Shown piece by piece: positions 14,377 to 29,041 of a stretch of DNA of 64,000 nucleotides. The stretch spans positions 10,580,758-10,644,757 of the forward strand of contig CM030867.1 of NCBI GenBank assembly GCA_018105865.1, written 5' to 3'. Under the pieces are notes generated by a model. It did not search any database, was not told where the DNA came from, and worked only from the letters and a program-made list of their open reading frames with translations. The stretch is from Metaphire vulgaris (taxonomy: Eukaryota; Annelida; Clitellata; Crassiclitellata; Megascolecidae). Made by a program: the position numbers and the translations under genes. How positions within the stretch are numbered: position 1 is the stretch's first letter; every line of letters starts with the position of its first letter.

Positions 14377-17300
14377 GCAGTCAGTTTCTTTGCTGAGGTC
14401 AGTGGCATAGCCAGGATTCCAGAATAGGGGCACGTTGACATTTTTCTGCATTTTCCATCCCAAATGTATTGACAAGCAAAAACAAGGTAGTGGTCTCAAA
14501 TGCTTTGAAGTCTGTTGTCTGGTGGTCCATTTTCTTCTATTTAATACTACACTCCAGCCCCCAACCCCTAAACTATTCACCGGCTTTGGACAAACCTGAT
14601 AACCGGTTTCGATCCGAATGCTGTGGTTGCCGTTGTATTTAACATTAATGAATATGTGATTGCTTGTTTCTCCAGGAACTATTGCAGGCTGACCTCTCAT
14701 GAGCAAATGCAGAATCCACTGGATGTTCTTATGAAGTACCTGAATCATGGAAAATCTGGGCATTCAGTGTATAAAGAACGTTGTGGGTTCTCAGTTTTTC
14801 TAGTTCAGTTACCTTAGCGATATTTTTCAGGAAATTTTTCACATAATCTTTATTATTTACGAGTAATTCCTTTTAGTTCAGTGGCTAGAGTCCATAAAAG
14901 CCAAGAATTGTTCACTTCTGGATAAAAGCATACCACTTGGCACAGTTATAGGGTACATGGCCCTGAACAATTTCCCCAAAGGATGCACAAGTTTTTGTTA
15001 TCTCTTACCATGCAATTTGGCACCATAAATTTTCTTGATAATTTGTAAAAAAAATTCCGCTTGAGCTGCAGTACGTAGACAAATGACAATCGATACAGTG
15101 CCAAATAAACAATACTAAGTAATAATTATGCTTATAGAGTGTACAGATATGAATGTTATCATTTCATTTCACTTTTCCTCCGAAACTAAAATACCAAAAG
15201 GGTAATTCCGCATCAAATCAACACGCTTTTGAATAAAATCGGACATCACCATCTCAGATTGTGATAAAAACTGGCACAATTGTTCATCCCCATGAGTAAT
15301 GTTGCCAATACCATTCTCTGTAGATTAAAAATGTCCTTTAAAATGTTCAATTTACGCAATAGAAATTACCACAGGCAAAATTCTGAATGCCAAGCACATT
15401 TGATATACAAGAGATGGCCTAATTTTTGAAAAAACTTGATTAGCAGGTGCTCTTCACTTCTCTGTCAAAAGTGCTAGCCATTCACACGTCTGCCAATACC
15501 ATTCTATGTAGTTTAAAAATGTCCTTTAAAATGTCCAATTTACGCATTAGAGAATATCACAGGCAAAATTCTGAATGCCAAGCACTTTTGATCTAAAAGA
15601 AATAGTGCCCTAATTTCTGAAAAAACTTGATTAGCAGGTGCTTTTCATTTCTCTGTCAAAAGTGCTAGCCATTCACACGTCTGCCAATACCATTCTCTGT
15701 AGTTTAAAAATGTCCTTTAAAATGTCCAATTTACGCATTAGAGAATATCACAGGCAAAATTTTAGAATGCCAAGCACTTTTGATCTAAAAGAAATAGTGC
15801 CCTAATTTCTGAAAAAACTTGATTAGCAGGTGCTTTTCACTTCTCTGTCAAAAGTACTAGCCATTCACACGTCTGCCAATACCATTCTATGTAGTTTAAA
15901 AATGTCCTTTAAAATGTCCAGTTTACGCATTAGAGAATACCACAGGCAAAATTTAGAATGCCAAGCACTTTTGATCTAAAAGAAATAGTGCCCTAATTTC
16001 TGAAAAAAACTTTATTAGCAGGTGCTTTTCATTTCTCTGTCAAAAGTGCTAGCCATTCACACGTCTGCCAATACCATTCTCTGTAGTTTAAAAACGTTCT
16101 TAAAAATCTCCAATTTATGCATTAGAGAATACGACAGGCAAAATTCTGAATGCAAGCACTTTTGATATAAAACTACAGAGAATGGTATTGGCAGACGTGT
16201 GAATGGCTAGCACTTTTGATTTCCCTACCCTATCCCAAGGGGTACTCCTACCCCTAGCACTATGGGTACCACTTCCCTTAATGGTACCCCTACCCATAGC
16301 CATACCGCTAGGGTCCTACCCCTAAGGATACCCCTACCCTTAAGTTTATTCGAATGCCTCTGGACAGAATGTTACTAAATTATAAGAAGTGTCAATGTTC
16401 AAAATTTCATGCTTTTATCCACAAAATGAACAATCATACGGCTTATCAACTGTACTATTTCGAGCTGATTGATTCTTTACATCTTACACCAGGGTTATTT
16501 CTCGGATTGTGAATTTTGGGGTGTCGGTAAAATTTGAGGGGGTGTTTGGGGGTTATTTAGGGTACATATACACCAGGGTTATTTCTAGGATTGTGAATTT
16601 GAGGGTGTCAGTAAAATTTGAGGGGGCATTCTGGAGTTATTTAGGGTACATAACTACATATACACCAGGGTTATTTCTAGGATTGTGAATTTGGGGTTGT
16701 CAGTAAAATTTTAGGGGGTGTTCGGGGGTTATTTAGGGTACATACCATTGTTGGCCATTGTTAGATTAGGAAGTTGGAGGGGTGTCGACTTCAGATGGGG
16801 GGTGTTAAGGAGTGTAAAAATATCCCTGTCTTACACTGATGATGAATTTTTATTTTGATTCTTATTCTCTTTGTTTTTTTAGTTTTTTTCTCAAAGCACA
16901 AGGCAGGAAGTATGTAGGGCTGAGTTATCTGATGAATTTATATATTTATGAATTTATTGCTTTCCTTTGATATTGTGTGATTAAGTGCCATTATGTTATG
17001 TATGGTTTCTCTAAGGTAACAATGAGTTGATCAACAGTTTCTTGTTCGACACGGAAGCAACTCGAGGTGCCTACAGTAGCTGGATGAAGGAAAACTGGGA
17101 AGAAAATGCCGACGAAATTGCGGCTCTGAAGTGAGCTGCTGTTTCTATTTTCATCTACAAAACGATGGAGCATTTCTTGCTTTTTTGTTTTATTCATTTC
17201 ACGTCGTGGACATTACATTACCGCTATTTCCTCTGTATCTGCGGTGAAGTGCAAACATTGAATCACATATAGTTAATTCTTGTCCTATAACAAGACTCGA

Positions 17301-17384
17301 GGGTGGCGGTCTTCAGATGTTACACTCAGCTGATGATGTCGCAGTCAAATGGCTGACTTCTTTCAGCACATGAAGTATACAATG

Positions 17385-17431
<47 letters not shown>

Positions 17432-20400
17432 TTCTTCTTACTAATAGATGGGTAGTTTCGAACAAAATCTTATGAGTTCCACCGTGAGAGTTTCATTTAG
17501 TCGTACTTCTGTACAGTCTTTATTAATGGCCGTGCTGACGTGAAGTACGTGTCGTTTTCCATTTCAGAGATACTGGTGTCGAACTGGTGTTCATTGGTAC
17601 AAAGGGCGGCTTGACTAGATATATGACAATTGTGAAAAATCTCAGTGATCCGTAAGTATTTGATAGTACTAACATTGGCGTAGCCATGGGGCAATTGGGG
17701 GAGCAAATCTTTTATTTTGGTTGGAACGGTCGTGGAATTTGCACAAAAAATGTTGAGACATTTTGAGGAGTAGGTAGCATGGTCGAAGCGAATTCATGAA
17801 TAAATGTGTGAAGAATGAAATAGTGTGAAGAAGTGTGCAAAGAGAAACTCCTTGCTGAGACTTTTCACTTAAAATGTCGATGTGCCCCCCTTTTCCGGGA
17901 ATCCTGGTGGCGCCACCGAGTGCTAGGATAATGTCATTGCATTCTTTAACTGATCACAAATCTTTTTCGATAATTGTATATATTTCCAACTAAATATACA
18001 TCTGTTTGATTCATGTTAATAGGATGTTGTTTGACCAGTGATGTTCAAATGCATAGATACAAGATTTTGCATTTTATTTTCAGTTCTCTGACCCTCATTT
18101 TTGCGTAATGAAAAATTTCAACTTTTTAGGCACATATAAAGTGCTGATAAGCATTGCTGATAATCAACTGAGTTCCTTGTGTGTTAGCACCTGTACCTGC
18201 TCCATTATCTTACGTATTATCTTTATCACTGATTCAGTTTTGAGTAATCGAAATCACTCTGATAAGCAATGATATTTCTATGTATGCTATGCGTTTTAAT
18301 GTAATTTAGTGTAACAGGATAAAAGGATGAGTTTTAAGTCATTTCAAAAGGAGGGCCATGAAATCATGTTTGTATTATGTGTACCGTAATGTATTTTGTA
18401 TGTGCCGGTATGCATGTATTACTATTATTTTATTATGTAAAACTTGGTTTCATTTGACATTGATTCTTATAATTGTTGATCAAAATTTTTGTATATCTGG
18501 ACTGATTCCCAATTGAGTTGTGCCGTAAGAACCAGACTGCTTATTTTAAAACCCAGATTGTGTACTTTAACCCTATGACTGGGTATTTAAAACTAGATTG
18601 TATGTATTTTCTATATGATTAAACGGACGGGGTATGGTCCCCATTATTTTAAAATATGACTTGTGTATTTTAAAACTGGATTGTATGTATTTTAAATACG
18701 ATTGCTTTTTAATGGATTCATTGTATTTTTAAAAATATGATTGCGTATTTTTGTGTTTTTAATTTAATTCAGGGACTTTATTGAGAATCACAGGTCGACA
18801 ATTGATGCACTCTATTACACACGAGCAGTGGAAAACGGAGAGGAAATGTTCACGTTCTCGCTGCCCTTTGATGCGGGTACAAAGTTACGGGAATTCTGAA
18901 GCAGTGTATTATTGTCGTAGTTTTTTTTTTACCAGAGTCAGATTGTGAATATTTTCAAATCAGGTTATTTTCCCGTGACTAATTCCATTATTCAGTTGAA
19001 ATTCGTTCACATGGAATTTACAACAGTTAATTTCTTCTTTTTGTTTCACCGACAGGAAAAAACATCGACCTGAATAAGCTTCTATTGACGGCCAGCACGC
19101 CGATATTCATCAACAAAGACAGTCACGAAGCGGTCACTGCGGTTGTCGGCTTACAGATCAAATATACAAAATTTCGGGACTTATTCATGAACGGGTCACA
19201 GTTTTGTTCTGCCGATGCTGAAGCATGTAGACCCTGCGTTAAAGAGGTAATTTTATTTAACTTCTTGGAATTTACCCTAATACAGATTTTTAGTACAATT
19301 TTTGCATATTTGTACGCCTACTGTAACAATAGTCCTTCCATAGGCTGATGTCAAACAGGGAATCGATTTTATAATATTTCTGTCAGCTATAAGACCTGTG
19401 ATAAAAGGAACCAGTTATCTTAAGAAACGGCCCATCTCTCGATCGACTTTGTAGCCGTTTGACAGAGAATAGATTTTTGAAAGACTTTGTATAGTGTCGT
19501 TTCAAATGGCTCACTATTTTTGTGGCATTCCAAACGCTCTAGAATAAAATTGAGATAGAATATAATGCAATTCTAGAACAATTTGATGCACTGAAGATGG
19601 AAACACAAGAATACGTGGTTTTGATTCGTTTTATCACTCCACTCAATTTTTGTATATTTATACACCTGCTGTAACAATAGTCTTTCCATAGGCTAATGTC
19701 AAACAGGGAATCAATTTTATAATAATTATTTCTGTCGTCTAAAAACCTGTGATACAAAAGACCAGTTATCTTGAGACACGAACACATTTTTTCCATATTC
19801 TTCTAAAGCAGGGGTGTTAAATTTAAGCTTAAGAAGGGCCGAATTGTTTTATGACTGGCATGGCACCTGATGGTCAAATATATAATATTTACTTTCAAAA
19901 ATGTAGTTCATAAGTATTATAAAGCCAGTAGTTTGAAAACAAGATATTCAAAAGATATTTTGTGAGTATTACAAAATATGTTATATATTATTTCAGCGTC
20001 TTTGTGGGCCATTTCACACCCCTTGACAGGCCTGATCTGGCCCATGTGCCACCATTTGAATACCCCTGTTCTAAAGCCCTTTGGGCTGAGTTTGAAATCG
20101 TGACAGAGTGAGTGACTGTAAAAGTCACTCTTTTAGCATAAGCTTGGTATGGTACAATGTTCTCTTTTGGAATTTATGCCTTTGCCCAAACCAACCAGTT
20201 CATTCTGGCAATGACTTTAAAGTTTAACCCCTTAACCGTGTATTTAACTGTAACTCATGTAAAATGGACGGATATATCCGGGGTTCCCAGTTAAGGGGTT
20301 AATGGCAGTGCAATGGCACTTCACGTGAATAGTGCTAACTAATGCTAGCTTTTTAAGTGCTGATGAAATACATGAAGCTGCATTTTGTGCTGATTTTGTT

Positions 20401-23400
20401 CAGGAGATTGACTGCTACCTTTTAGACTTCAACGGTTACGTTGTATTTTCTGAGGATCCAAAAGAGGTGAGCCAGTGTTTTGACTTCTATGGCGCCACTG
20501 TATAATTTTCACAAGATTTCATCTACTTGATTATTCTTTTGTGCCATTTAAATAAGTAAGTAAGTCCTTGGCACACAGTAAACGTAAATTATATGTATGC
20601 CTTACAGTTCCTCTTCAGTCTTTTGGCAATATTTTTGCTAGAGAGGCCTCAATTCTACTGGTATGCGGATAATTAACAATTTGACGACCTGATATCTTTG
20701 ACTTTGACATGCCACTGCCTGATGCTTCGATGCATTGTGAGGCGGCGCTATAGAAGTTTAAGATTAGATTTGATTTGTGTGCGATTGTTTTTGTATTTAG
20801 TTGGGTCAGTTCTATGGAGAACTTGATGGCTTCGCGTCGGTCATAATGAAAGATTTGACCATCAATGAGTCCAATACACAGTCGTCAGTAAAGAGAGGAA
20901 TATTCAGGAGGTTTGTTTTTTATCTGGTGTATTATTTCAACAACTCGGTGGCAGTATTTCTGCGGTATAACGTTTTACATTTGTATATGTTGGCATAACT
21001 CAGAGAAAATCATAATTATTGATATTTTGTAGGTGTGTGTGTCTTTTTGTGTAAGGTTATAGGAGTGTAAGTCATGTACTATAGAACTATTGGGTCTGTA
21101 AAATTTAGTACGTTATATCCGAGTAAGTAAGTAAGTAAAATCTCGTAAATTTATATAGCGCTTTGGAAAGTTGTACAGTGGTAACTACTTATTCGTATGC
21201 GAGGGGTACGTTATATCCTATACCATCCAATGCGGTAGCACATCGCATGGGACCGAACATTGCAGTATGTTGTGACCGATGATTTGCTATAACCCGAGTC
21301 CATTATAATGAAGTTCTACTGAATTTGAATTTCTAATAAGTTAGAACTGTAACAGTGAATAGAGAAAAGTGATTTTCAATTTTAGTACATTGATTGATTT
21401 AAATGGGATGTACAGTGAAGCAACTTTCTAATACATTCAAACATTACCTCAGGGGCTGTCCATTAATAATGTCAAGAATATTTAGGCAATTTCTGACCCC
21501 CCTTGTCAACAACTGTCAACTTTAAGTTCCCCCTATAATTATGTCAAAAACTTTTGACCCCCCCCCCCAAGATCAATGACAGGTCTCAATAACAAGGCTA
21601 TTATTTTTGTGGTGATGACCATTTTTACCATTTTTCTCCTTTTTTGCTCATCAAGTGTCAAAATGTGGTGGTGATGACCTTTTTGCCATGCTTTTTCCAT
21701 TGTAATAAGTAGTATTCCATGAAATTTCCTATTTTTGATTATTTGTAAAAAAGTGAAATTTTTGCCGTCAACTTCTCTTGATCTTCCTCCATCAACCAAC
21801 AACTGTCGAACTTTTCAACCCCCTAAATTGTCAATGTAATTAATGGACAGCCCCTCACCTCTATTTTAGCTCATAACCTGTGAATGGAAACAGGCATTCA
21901 TATGCCTTGATAGGACATACACTGCCTGTGATATACCATCAATCTAGGTCCCATATTCAGGAATGGGGATTGTTAGCACAGTCATTAATGTGTCTGCCTG
22001 TATTACATTATGCAGATGCACAGTGCATCTATATCAGAAGAGCTATATAAACCAGTGGCAGCTCCACAGGAGGGTCCGGGGGACCCGTGCCCCCATTGAG
22101 TGCCTGCCTCCCTCCAGTGGCCCCCCTGTTGGGACCCTATACTTAATACTACATACCTAACAATAAATGGTTGGCCCCAGGATTAGAAGTTGCCACCTCA
22201 ATGCCCCCCGCTCACTTGCCAAATCCTGGAGCCACCACTGATATAAACTGAGTATTTAATTTCTGTTGCAGTTCAGCCAAAGCCTGATAATTTTACTATT
22301 CATGTTCATGTTTTTATGAACCTATATTATGATTAAGATGATGAAGCTTGCTGCAATTTTCATTCGAATGTTATTATCGATGAACTTGTTCTGAGCTCGT
22401 AAAAGATTTGGAATCTTGTTTTATTTAGGTTTCAAATTGATGATCATCAAGGCGTCTGCGAAATTTTAAAGAAAACGAATTCTGGGACTCACTCGGCATT
22501 TGTGAACGTAAGTACGGTACACAGATCAGTTAACAATCAATCAAGGCAGATTCACAGTATATATATAAAATTTCCTGATTGTAGCAGAATATCAGAAAAT
22601 AATTTAACCAATTGATCAACTTCTGTGGCGCCACTGTTGTAGTCATCAGTATCTGATGGCACACCAAATCCAAACCGAATTAGATTCAGGTCAGACTGGA
22701 ATGGAGGCAAAATTCAGTCCAAATCAACGGGGGACCCGTTTATAACAGATGTGCTAATACTTGAGCTTGGTCCATTTCTTCACTTTCACTAGTTTTGGAA
22801 AGCATTTTCAGTTTGTTTTTGTGTAAATTTTAATTCAAAAATCATAGTGAAATAATTAATTAGTTTCAAAATGAGCAACATTAGGACTTTGGTTGACTCT
22901 GGAACTTGCTTATGTTGAACTGATAGGTTGTGCACCAATGGAATCTGACTATACATAGATTCTTGTTTGATGTTATTTAATCCCTTAACTGGGTATTTAA
23001 CTGTAACTCAATGTAAAATGGACGGATATATCCGGGGTCCCCAGTTAAGGGGTTAAGGATTTGTTTACACATTAAAGTAATTCCATGGCTGTCTATTGTC
23101 GACAGTATTAGGCAGATGTCTTCACTTGAATGCATGTGCGCTGTTCTAGAACAGTTGAGATGTGATTTTTGGTCAACTTGATCTTGTATTTTCTTCTGTA
23201 CTGTTGTAGCCATTTAGACTTCTTTTTCAATTCGTCATTTGGTTGACTCACGAACTGTCATTGTACGTACCTACTTTTTTATCACTCACCTGAATTAAGT
23301 GGCGTACCTAGGGTGTGACAGGTGGGGCAGATGCCCTAATCATCGCTTGATGGGGCACCAAAATCTCTCTGTGATGCATCTCTGCACTGTACTCTTCGTG

Positions 23401-23824
23401 GTAGAAGATCATTCACATCAGTAGAAGCAAGAAAAATAAAATGCATCTCTAGTTTTAATCTTTTGTCAACAAATGTCATGATTTTTAATTAAAGATTTGT
23501 TGACCTGCTAATTTAATTGTCTAATCCCCCTCCCCGCCATGGGTGCAAAATACCCTAGGTATGCCTCTGTCTTAATCCTCATTAAGTAACATTATCAGGG
23601 TGAGGTGAGGCAGTTTGCATCTGTTTTGTTTTGCTTACTATAATCATCAGCTAAGTAGATCCTGGGTGTGTTGCCAACACCTTAAATTTCCTAGATATTG
23701 CCTTAGCTGTAATGTAGTGACTTGATATATACATACATTTACATTTCAATGCATTGTTTTTTTGTAGATTGTTACTTCAATTCAATTTTGGGGTCTTTTC
23801 AAGCTATTCTGTCGACTCATCTTG

Positions 23825-23903
<79 letters not shown>

Positions 23904-24103
23904 GTAGTAGCAGGGCGTGATTTGCAAGGGGGAAGGGGGAATATTCCCCCAACTGCATCCCCCTACTGCTACATTCCCCACCACTACATCCCCCCACTGC
24001 TACATTTCCCAACAACTACATCTCCCCAAGCTCGACATATTCCCCCTACTGCTCCAGGTCACAAATCACACCCTGAGTAGTGGTGGTAGTAGTAGTAGTA
24101 GTC

Positions 24104-24156
<53 letters not shown>

Positions 24157-24177
24157 TAGTAGTGGTAGTAGTGGTGC

Positions 24178-24266
<89 letters not shown>

Positions 24267-26055
24267 TGTAGTAGTAGTCAGCAGTAGTAGTAGTAGCTCT
24301 GTTGTGACTGTGCTGTAGTAGTTAACTGGGTTTAGATTGGTTCTGTAGGATCTGTCCTGTGTGGTAACCAGCTCTGTTGTGACTGTGCTGTAATGTTATG
24401 TACTGTTCAAGTTTTCATTGCCAAAATGGTAGCTGAGAAATACATACCATTGTAAATTTGCATATCATTTCGTGTTGAAAACTCCCTATCTAAATGCACA
24501 CATAGTTATACACTCAAGAGTTTAACGTTCATCACATAAAGATATTCTGAATGCCTGACCTTTAAAATTCTGGAACTGTCTTCTTCAAGCAATAATTATG
24601 GTCAGTGTTTTATCCTGACTCCAGGCCTTTGGGGGGGAGGGAAATTGACTTGGCTGGAGGAGAAGATACATAGTTCAATGCAAAAATTTGTGTCAGTCTT
24701 GGGATTTGGGTGGATTTTCGAGGGTTTGGGGGGTGAGAGAATCTCTCCAAACAGGCCTGGATAAAACACTGGATATGGTTTTAAAATCTTCCAGCTGACC
24801 TTTCATTCGGTCTGTCTCTTTTCCGCTGACTGATTCTTTGTTTTTAAATTTTAAAAACTAGTGTTTATAAGTTGGTGACTTCTGCCAACCTTTTGTCTCT
24901 ATAAGACTCAGAACACTGCTTTGCTTTCGCCTGATTTTATTCCTGCATCAAGATTTCACAATTTGTGTTTCTCAGCGAACACCACAGACGCGTCAGAAGT
25001 CAACCTCGACAGCTCGTTGTATGCAGACAACGAGGGATTCGACAGCGACAGCTTCAACTCTTTAATCGGCAACCTGTTGAAGGTCGCGTCAATCGAACAG
25101 GTGTACAAGTGGAAGGACGAGTGCGTTCGGAAGACACCGGATGGCAACTTGGCCGTCTCATGCCTGAAGGACATATTAAAACTGTATGAACCAGGAGTTA
25201 TCGGATACAAGCCTTGCATAAAATCTTACACGCACTACGCTGCAAGCCCGATGCAACTTCCGCAGGTCGACACACTCTTGACTTGCGACGTCTGCGGAAA
25301 GTTAGTACGAAGCTTCGCACTTTTTTGCTATTAGATCACATCGGCGCGTATTCCTTCGGGTAGTATGAAGTGTAGGCTAGCGGGGTGATATAAATTGCAC
25401 TTACGTTCATCCGTTGTATGTTTATTTTTGTACTGATGTCGAGCTGAACAACATTAAAAGAAGTGCTAATTGAATCAGTTGAGAATTATTGAAGGAAGAA
25501 GACATTGAAACACGAATAACTACTGAACACACCAAATTCACTCGGTTCATACGACGTACAAGCAGGGTACGATTTGTGACCTGGAGCAGTGGGGGGGGAG
25601 GAATATGTCGAACTTGGGGGGATGTAGTTGTTGGGGAAATGTAGCAGTGGGGGGATGCAGTTGTGGGGGGATGTAGTAGTAGGGGGATGCAGTTGGGCAG
25701 TAGGGGGGAAATTCCCCCTCCCCCCCCTACAAATCGCGCCCTGCATACAAGTTACGGCTCTGTATGTTATCATTTCATTGTACTTTTCTGCAGATGGTGT
25801 ATACCTTTATTTTCATTCTGCACTTATTTTCGTTTGTTTCATATTAAGTGCAAAACGAATGTGAGAGACTGCACTGAGATTTGTGTGTGTCTAGATCTTA
25901 CAGCATCAACCTTGTCCCACGGACAAACCTTATGCTGCTGGCCGTGGATTCGGTGTGTTACTGTAACTCAGAAGCAGCCATGAGCACCAAACCAATTGAA
26001 GTCAATTATATCCTTTCACTGATTTTTTGGATTTTTGAAGTGACTCCATGTCTTA

Positions 26056-26104
<49 letters not shown>

Positions 26105-26135
26105 TCCTTTCACTGATTTTTTGGGTTTTGAATAA

Positions 26136-26178
<43 letters not shown>

Positions 26179-26223
26179 TCCTTTCACTGTTTTTTGGGAT
26201 TTTTGTAGTTACTCTGTGTCTTA

Positions 26224-26275
<52 letters not shown>

Positions 26276-26335
26276 GTACTAATAATGATATCCTTTCACT
26301 GATTTTTTTTTGATTTTTCCATGTCTTAAATAATA

Positions 26336-26386
<51 letters not shown>

Positions 26387-26410
26387 TATATCCTTTCACT
26401 CCATGTCTTA

Positions 26411-26452
<42 letters not shown>

Positions 26453-26494
26453 TATATCCTTTCACTAATTTTTGGGATTTTTGTAGTAATAATA

Positions 26495-26546
<52 letters not shown>

Positions 26547-26612
26547 TCCTAATAATGATATCACTTCATTTTTTTGGATTTTTGTAGTTACTCCGTGTCT
26601 TAAATAATAATA

Positions 26613-26655
<43 letters not shown>

Positions 26656-26686
26656 GTTTTTTGGATTTTTGATACTCCATGTCTTA

Positions 26687-26752
<66 letters not shown>

Positions 26753-26800
26753 TTTTTCACTGATTTTTTGATTTTTGTACCCCATACTCCATAATCTTAA

Positions 26801-26835
<35 letters not shown>

Positions 26836-26889
26836 TATCGTAATTCACTGTTTTTTTTTTGATTTTTGTGTCTTTAATAATATGTCTTA

Positions 26890-26953
<64 letters not shown>

Positions 26954-28061
26954 GTACTAATAATGATTCCTCACTGTTTTTTGGATTTTTGTAGTTACTC
27001 CATGTCTTAAATAATAATTAATTAATAATTTAATAATAATAATAATGATATCCATGTCTTTGGGATTTTTGTAGTTACTTGATTTTTCCATGTCTCTTGA
27101 TTTGCCAGAATTTTTAAGCAATGACGATTTAAGGTAAAGACAAAATATTTTTGTGACAGCTTTTTCTGTAGTTGTTGAACACAACAGTAATGAGAATTTC
27201 ATTGTTGAATTTCAAACTAAGCTTATTCAGTAACCTGTAAGCAAATGGGTAAGTAAGTTAGTAAAATCTCATGAATATAGGTATATGGTGCTTTTGGAAA
27301 TAGTAGTACCGCAGTAGCGGCTTTTTCTCAGGCACTTACCCGATAGTCTAAACTTGAAATAACCATAGAACAGAACTGGTTGAACAGGATGAAATAGAAT
27401 TGTATTCTATTTAAACCAACTGGTAAGCTTAGTCAGTGTTTTATCCAGACTCCAGGCCTTTGGGGAGGGGGGGGCTTGACTTGGCTGGAGGGGAAAGGCG
27501 CAGTTCAATGCAAAGAGATTTTTTACTGCTGCGATTTTGGGGGGAATTTTGAGGTTGGAGGGGTGGGGTGGGAATCGCCCCTCCTAAGAGACCTGTATAA
27601 AGCACTGAGCTTAGTTTTCAGATTGGTTAGTTTTGTGTGCTACATTTAAGCTGTTTACTGCTGATCAATTAATTGGAGATTTCCTCAACCCTGGCTACAT
27701 AACGAGAGTGCGATTTGTCAGACTGTTCAAGAGGGAAGTCACCGCCACAGACCGACTCCGTGCTACGCTCATCACAAAGATGTAGGCTGATTACACGTTT
27801 ACACTTGAGAATAATCTGTACACATTGTACTTTACTAGACAGTTTTGTCAATGGTGTGCTGCTGTAATGTTGTTGTGAAGTAATGTAATTTTCATTCTAG
27901 TTGGGAACTCTCTAGTGGATTTCTTACAGCAGCCCACTTTGCATTGTGTAAAATCGGTTACCGTTTTGACACTGAAGTTAAGCAATGCTGAGTGCGGCCC
28001 ATACTTGGATGGGTGACTGTCCTGAGATCAAGTCATGGTACTGGCAGCAGACCCAGGCATT

Positions 28062-28116
<55 letters not shown>

Positions 28117-28980
28117 GTAGTTCTAGTGGCAAACCAGTGTAGATTTATGGTGTAAATTAACTGAAATTGGTATATTTGACAGTGGCATGGTTAGGGATTT
28201 TTTGGTTCTGGCCAAAATTGTGGGGACGACATTTTTTGCCGCTATCATTAGCCGAAGAGGATCCTGCTTTCTTTAACCCCCTAACCGTGTATTTAACTGC
28301 AACTCAATGTAAAATGGACGGATATATCCGGGATCCCCAGTTAAGGGGTTAAGGTCCTTTGCATGGAAATTTACACAGGCAAGTAGAATTGGATTGGAAC
28401 GCTGTCTCTATTTTTACATAGGAGAACACCGATGACTGTGGAGACGCTGGTCTCTTGTATCCATCCCGGATCCTCCATCTTCTTCTGTTGCTATCCGCAT
28501 CCATGGTCAGTGTCTGTTGACCGCCGCCGAGAGCACCGGCTGCTTCGCTCCGAGCTCCAAATGGACTTCGCGCGGTCGTAGCTGCTGGAGCCAAGGAGCC
28601 AATCGTCGCGAGCCGGCGGAGATGCCGAGGACACACGAGCCTGGTTTTAATTGTCATATCTGACTGAATATTTATTCTTAGCTCAAATATTTTGACAATT
28701 TCCTTTGCAGATAAAATGCTCCGGTCTGATGTTCCGTCGCGTTGCTCGCCCCCCCCCCCTGAAAACTTTTAGTTCCGCGCAACAAGTCTGCGGCGAATGA
28801 CCCCCAAAAGTGCAGAAATCGATGCAAGAATCGTATGGTAATCAGTAATTAAAAATAGACATTAAGCTCCCATTTGGTGAAAGATCACATAATCACAATA
28901 TCATGATTTTGTTGTTGTGGGCTTGCTAGACAGTTTTGAGTGGACTAATGCATCAAAAGTAGTTATAATAAAGAACAACT

Positions 28981-29041
<61 letters not shown>

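Noticed and set aside
14368..14763. 131-codon minus-strand frame
   Set aside because: Antisense to CACNA2D exon 14676-14782 and continuing through a MITE-like sequence; no family pattern.
15297..16225. CRISPR-like regular repeats
   Set aside because: Units are contiguous tandem repeats of about 191 bp without unique spacers, in an animal intron.
23754..24271. Frames of poly-Ile, poly-Leu, poly-Ser and poly-Val
   Set aside because: Translated microsatellites; the only coding part is the short CACNA2D exon 23768-23823.
26184..26760. Long Tyr/Leu-rich minus-strand frames
   Set aside because: Products of the (AAT)n composite array.
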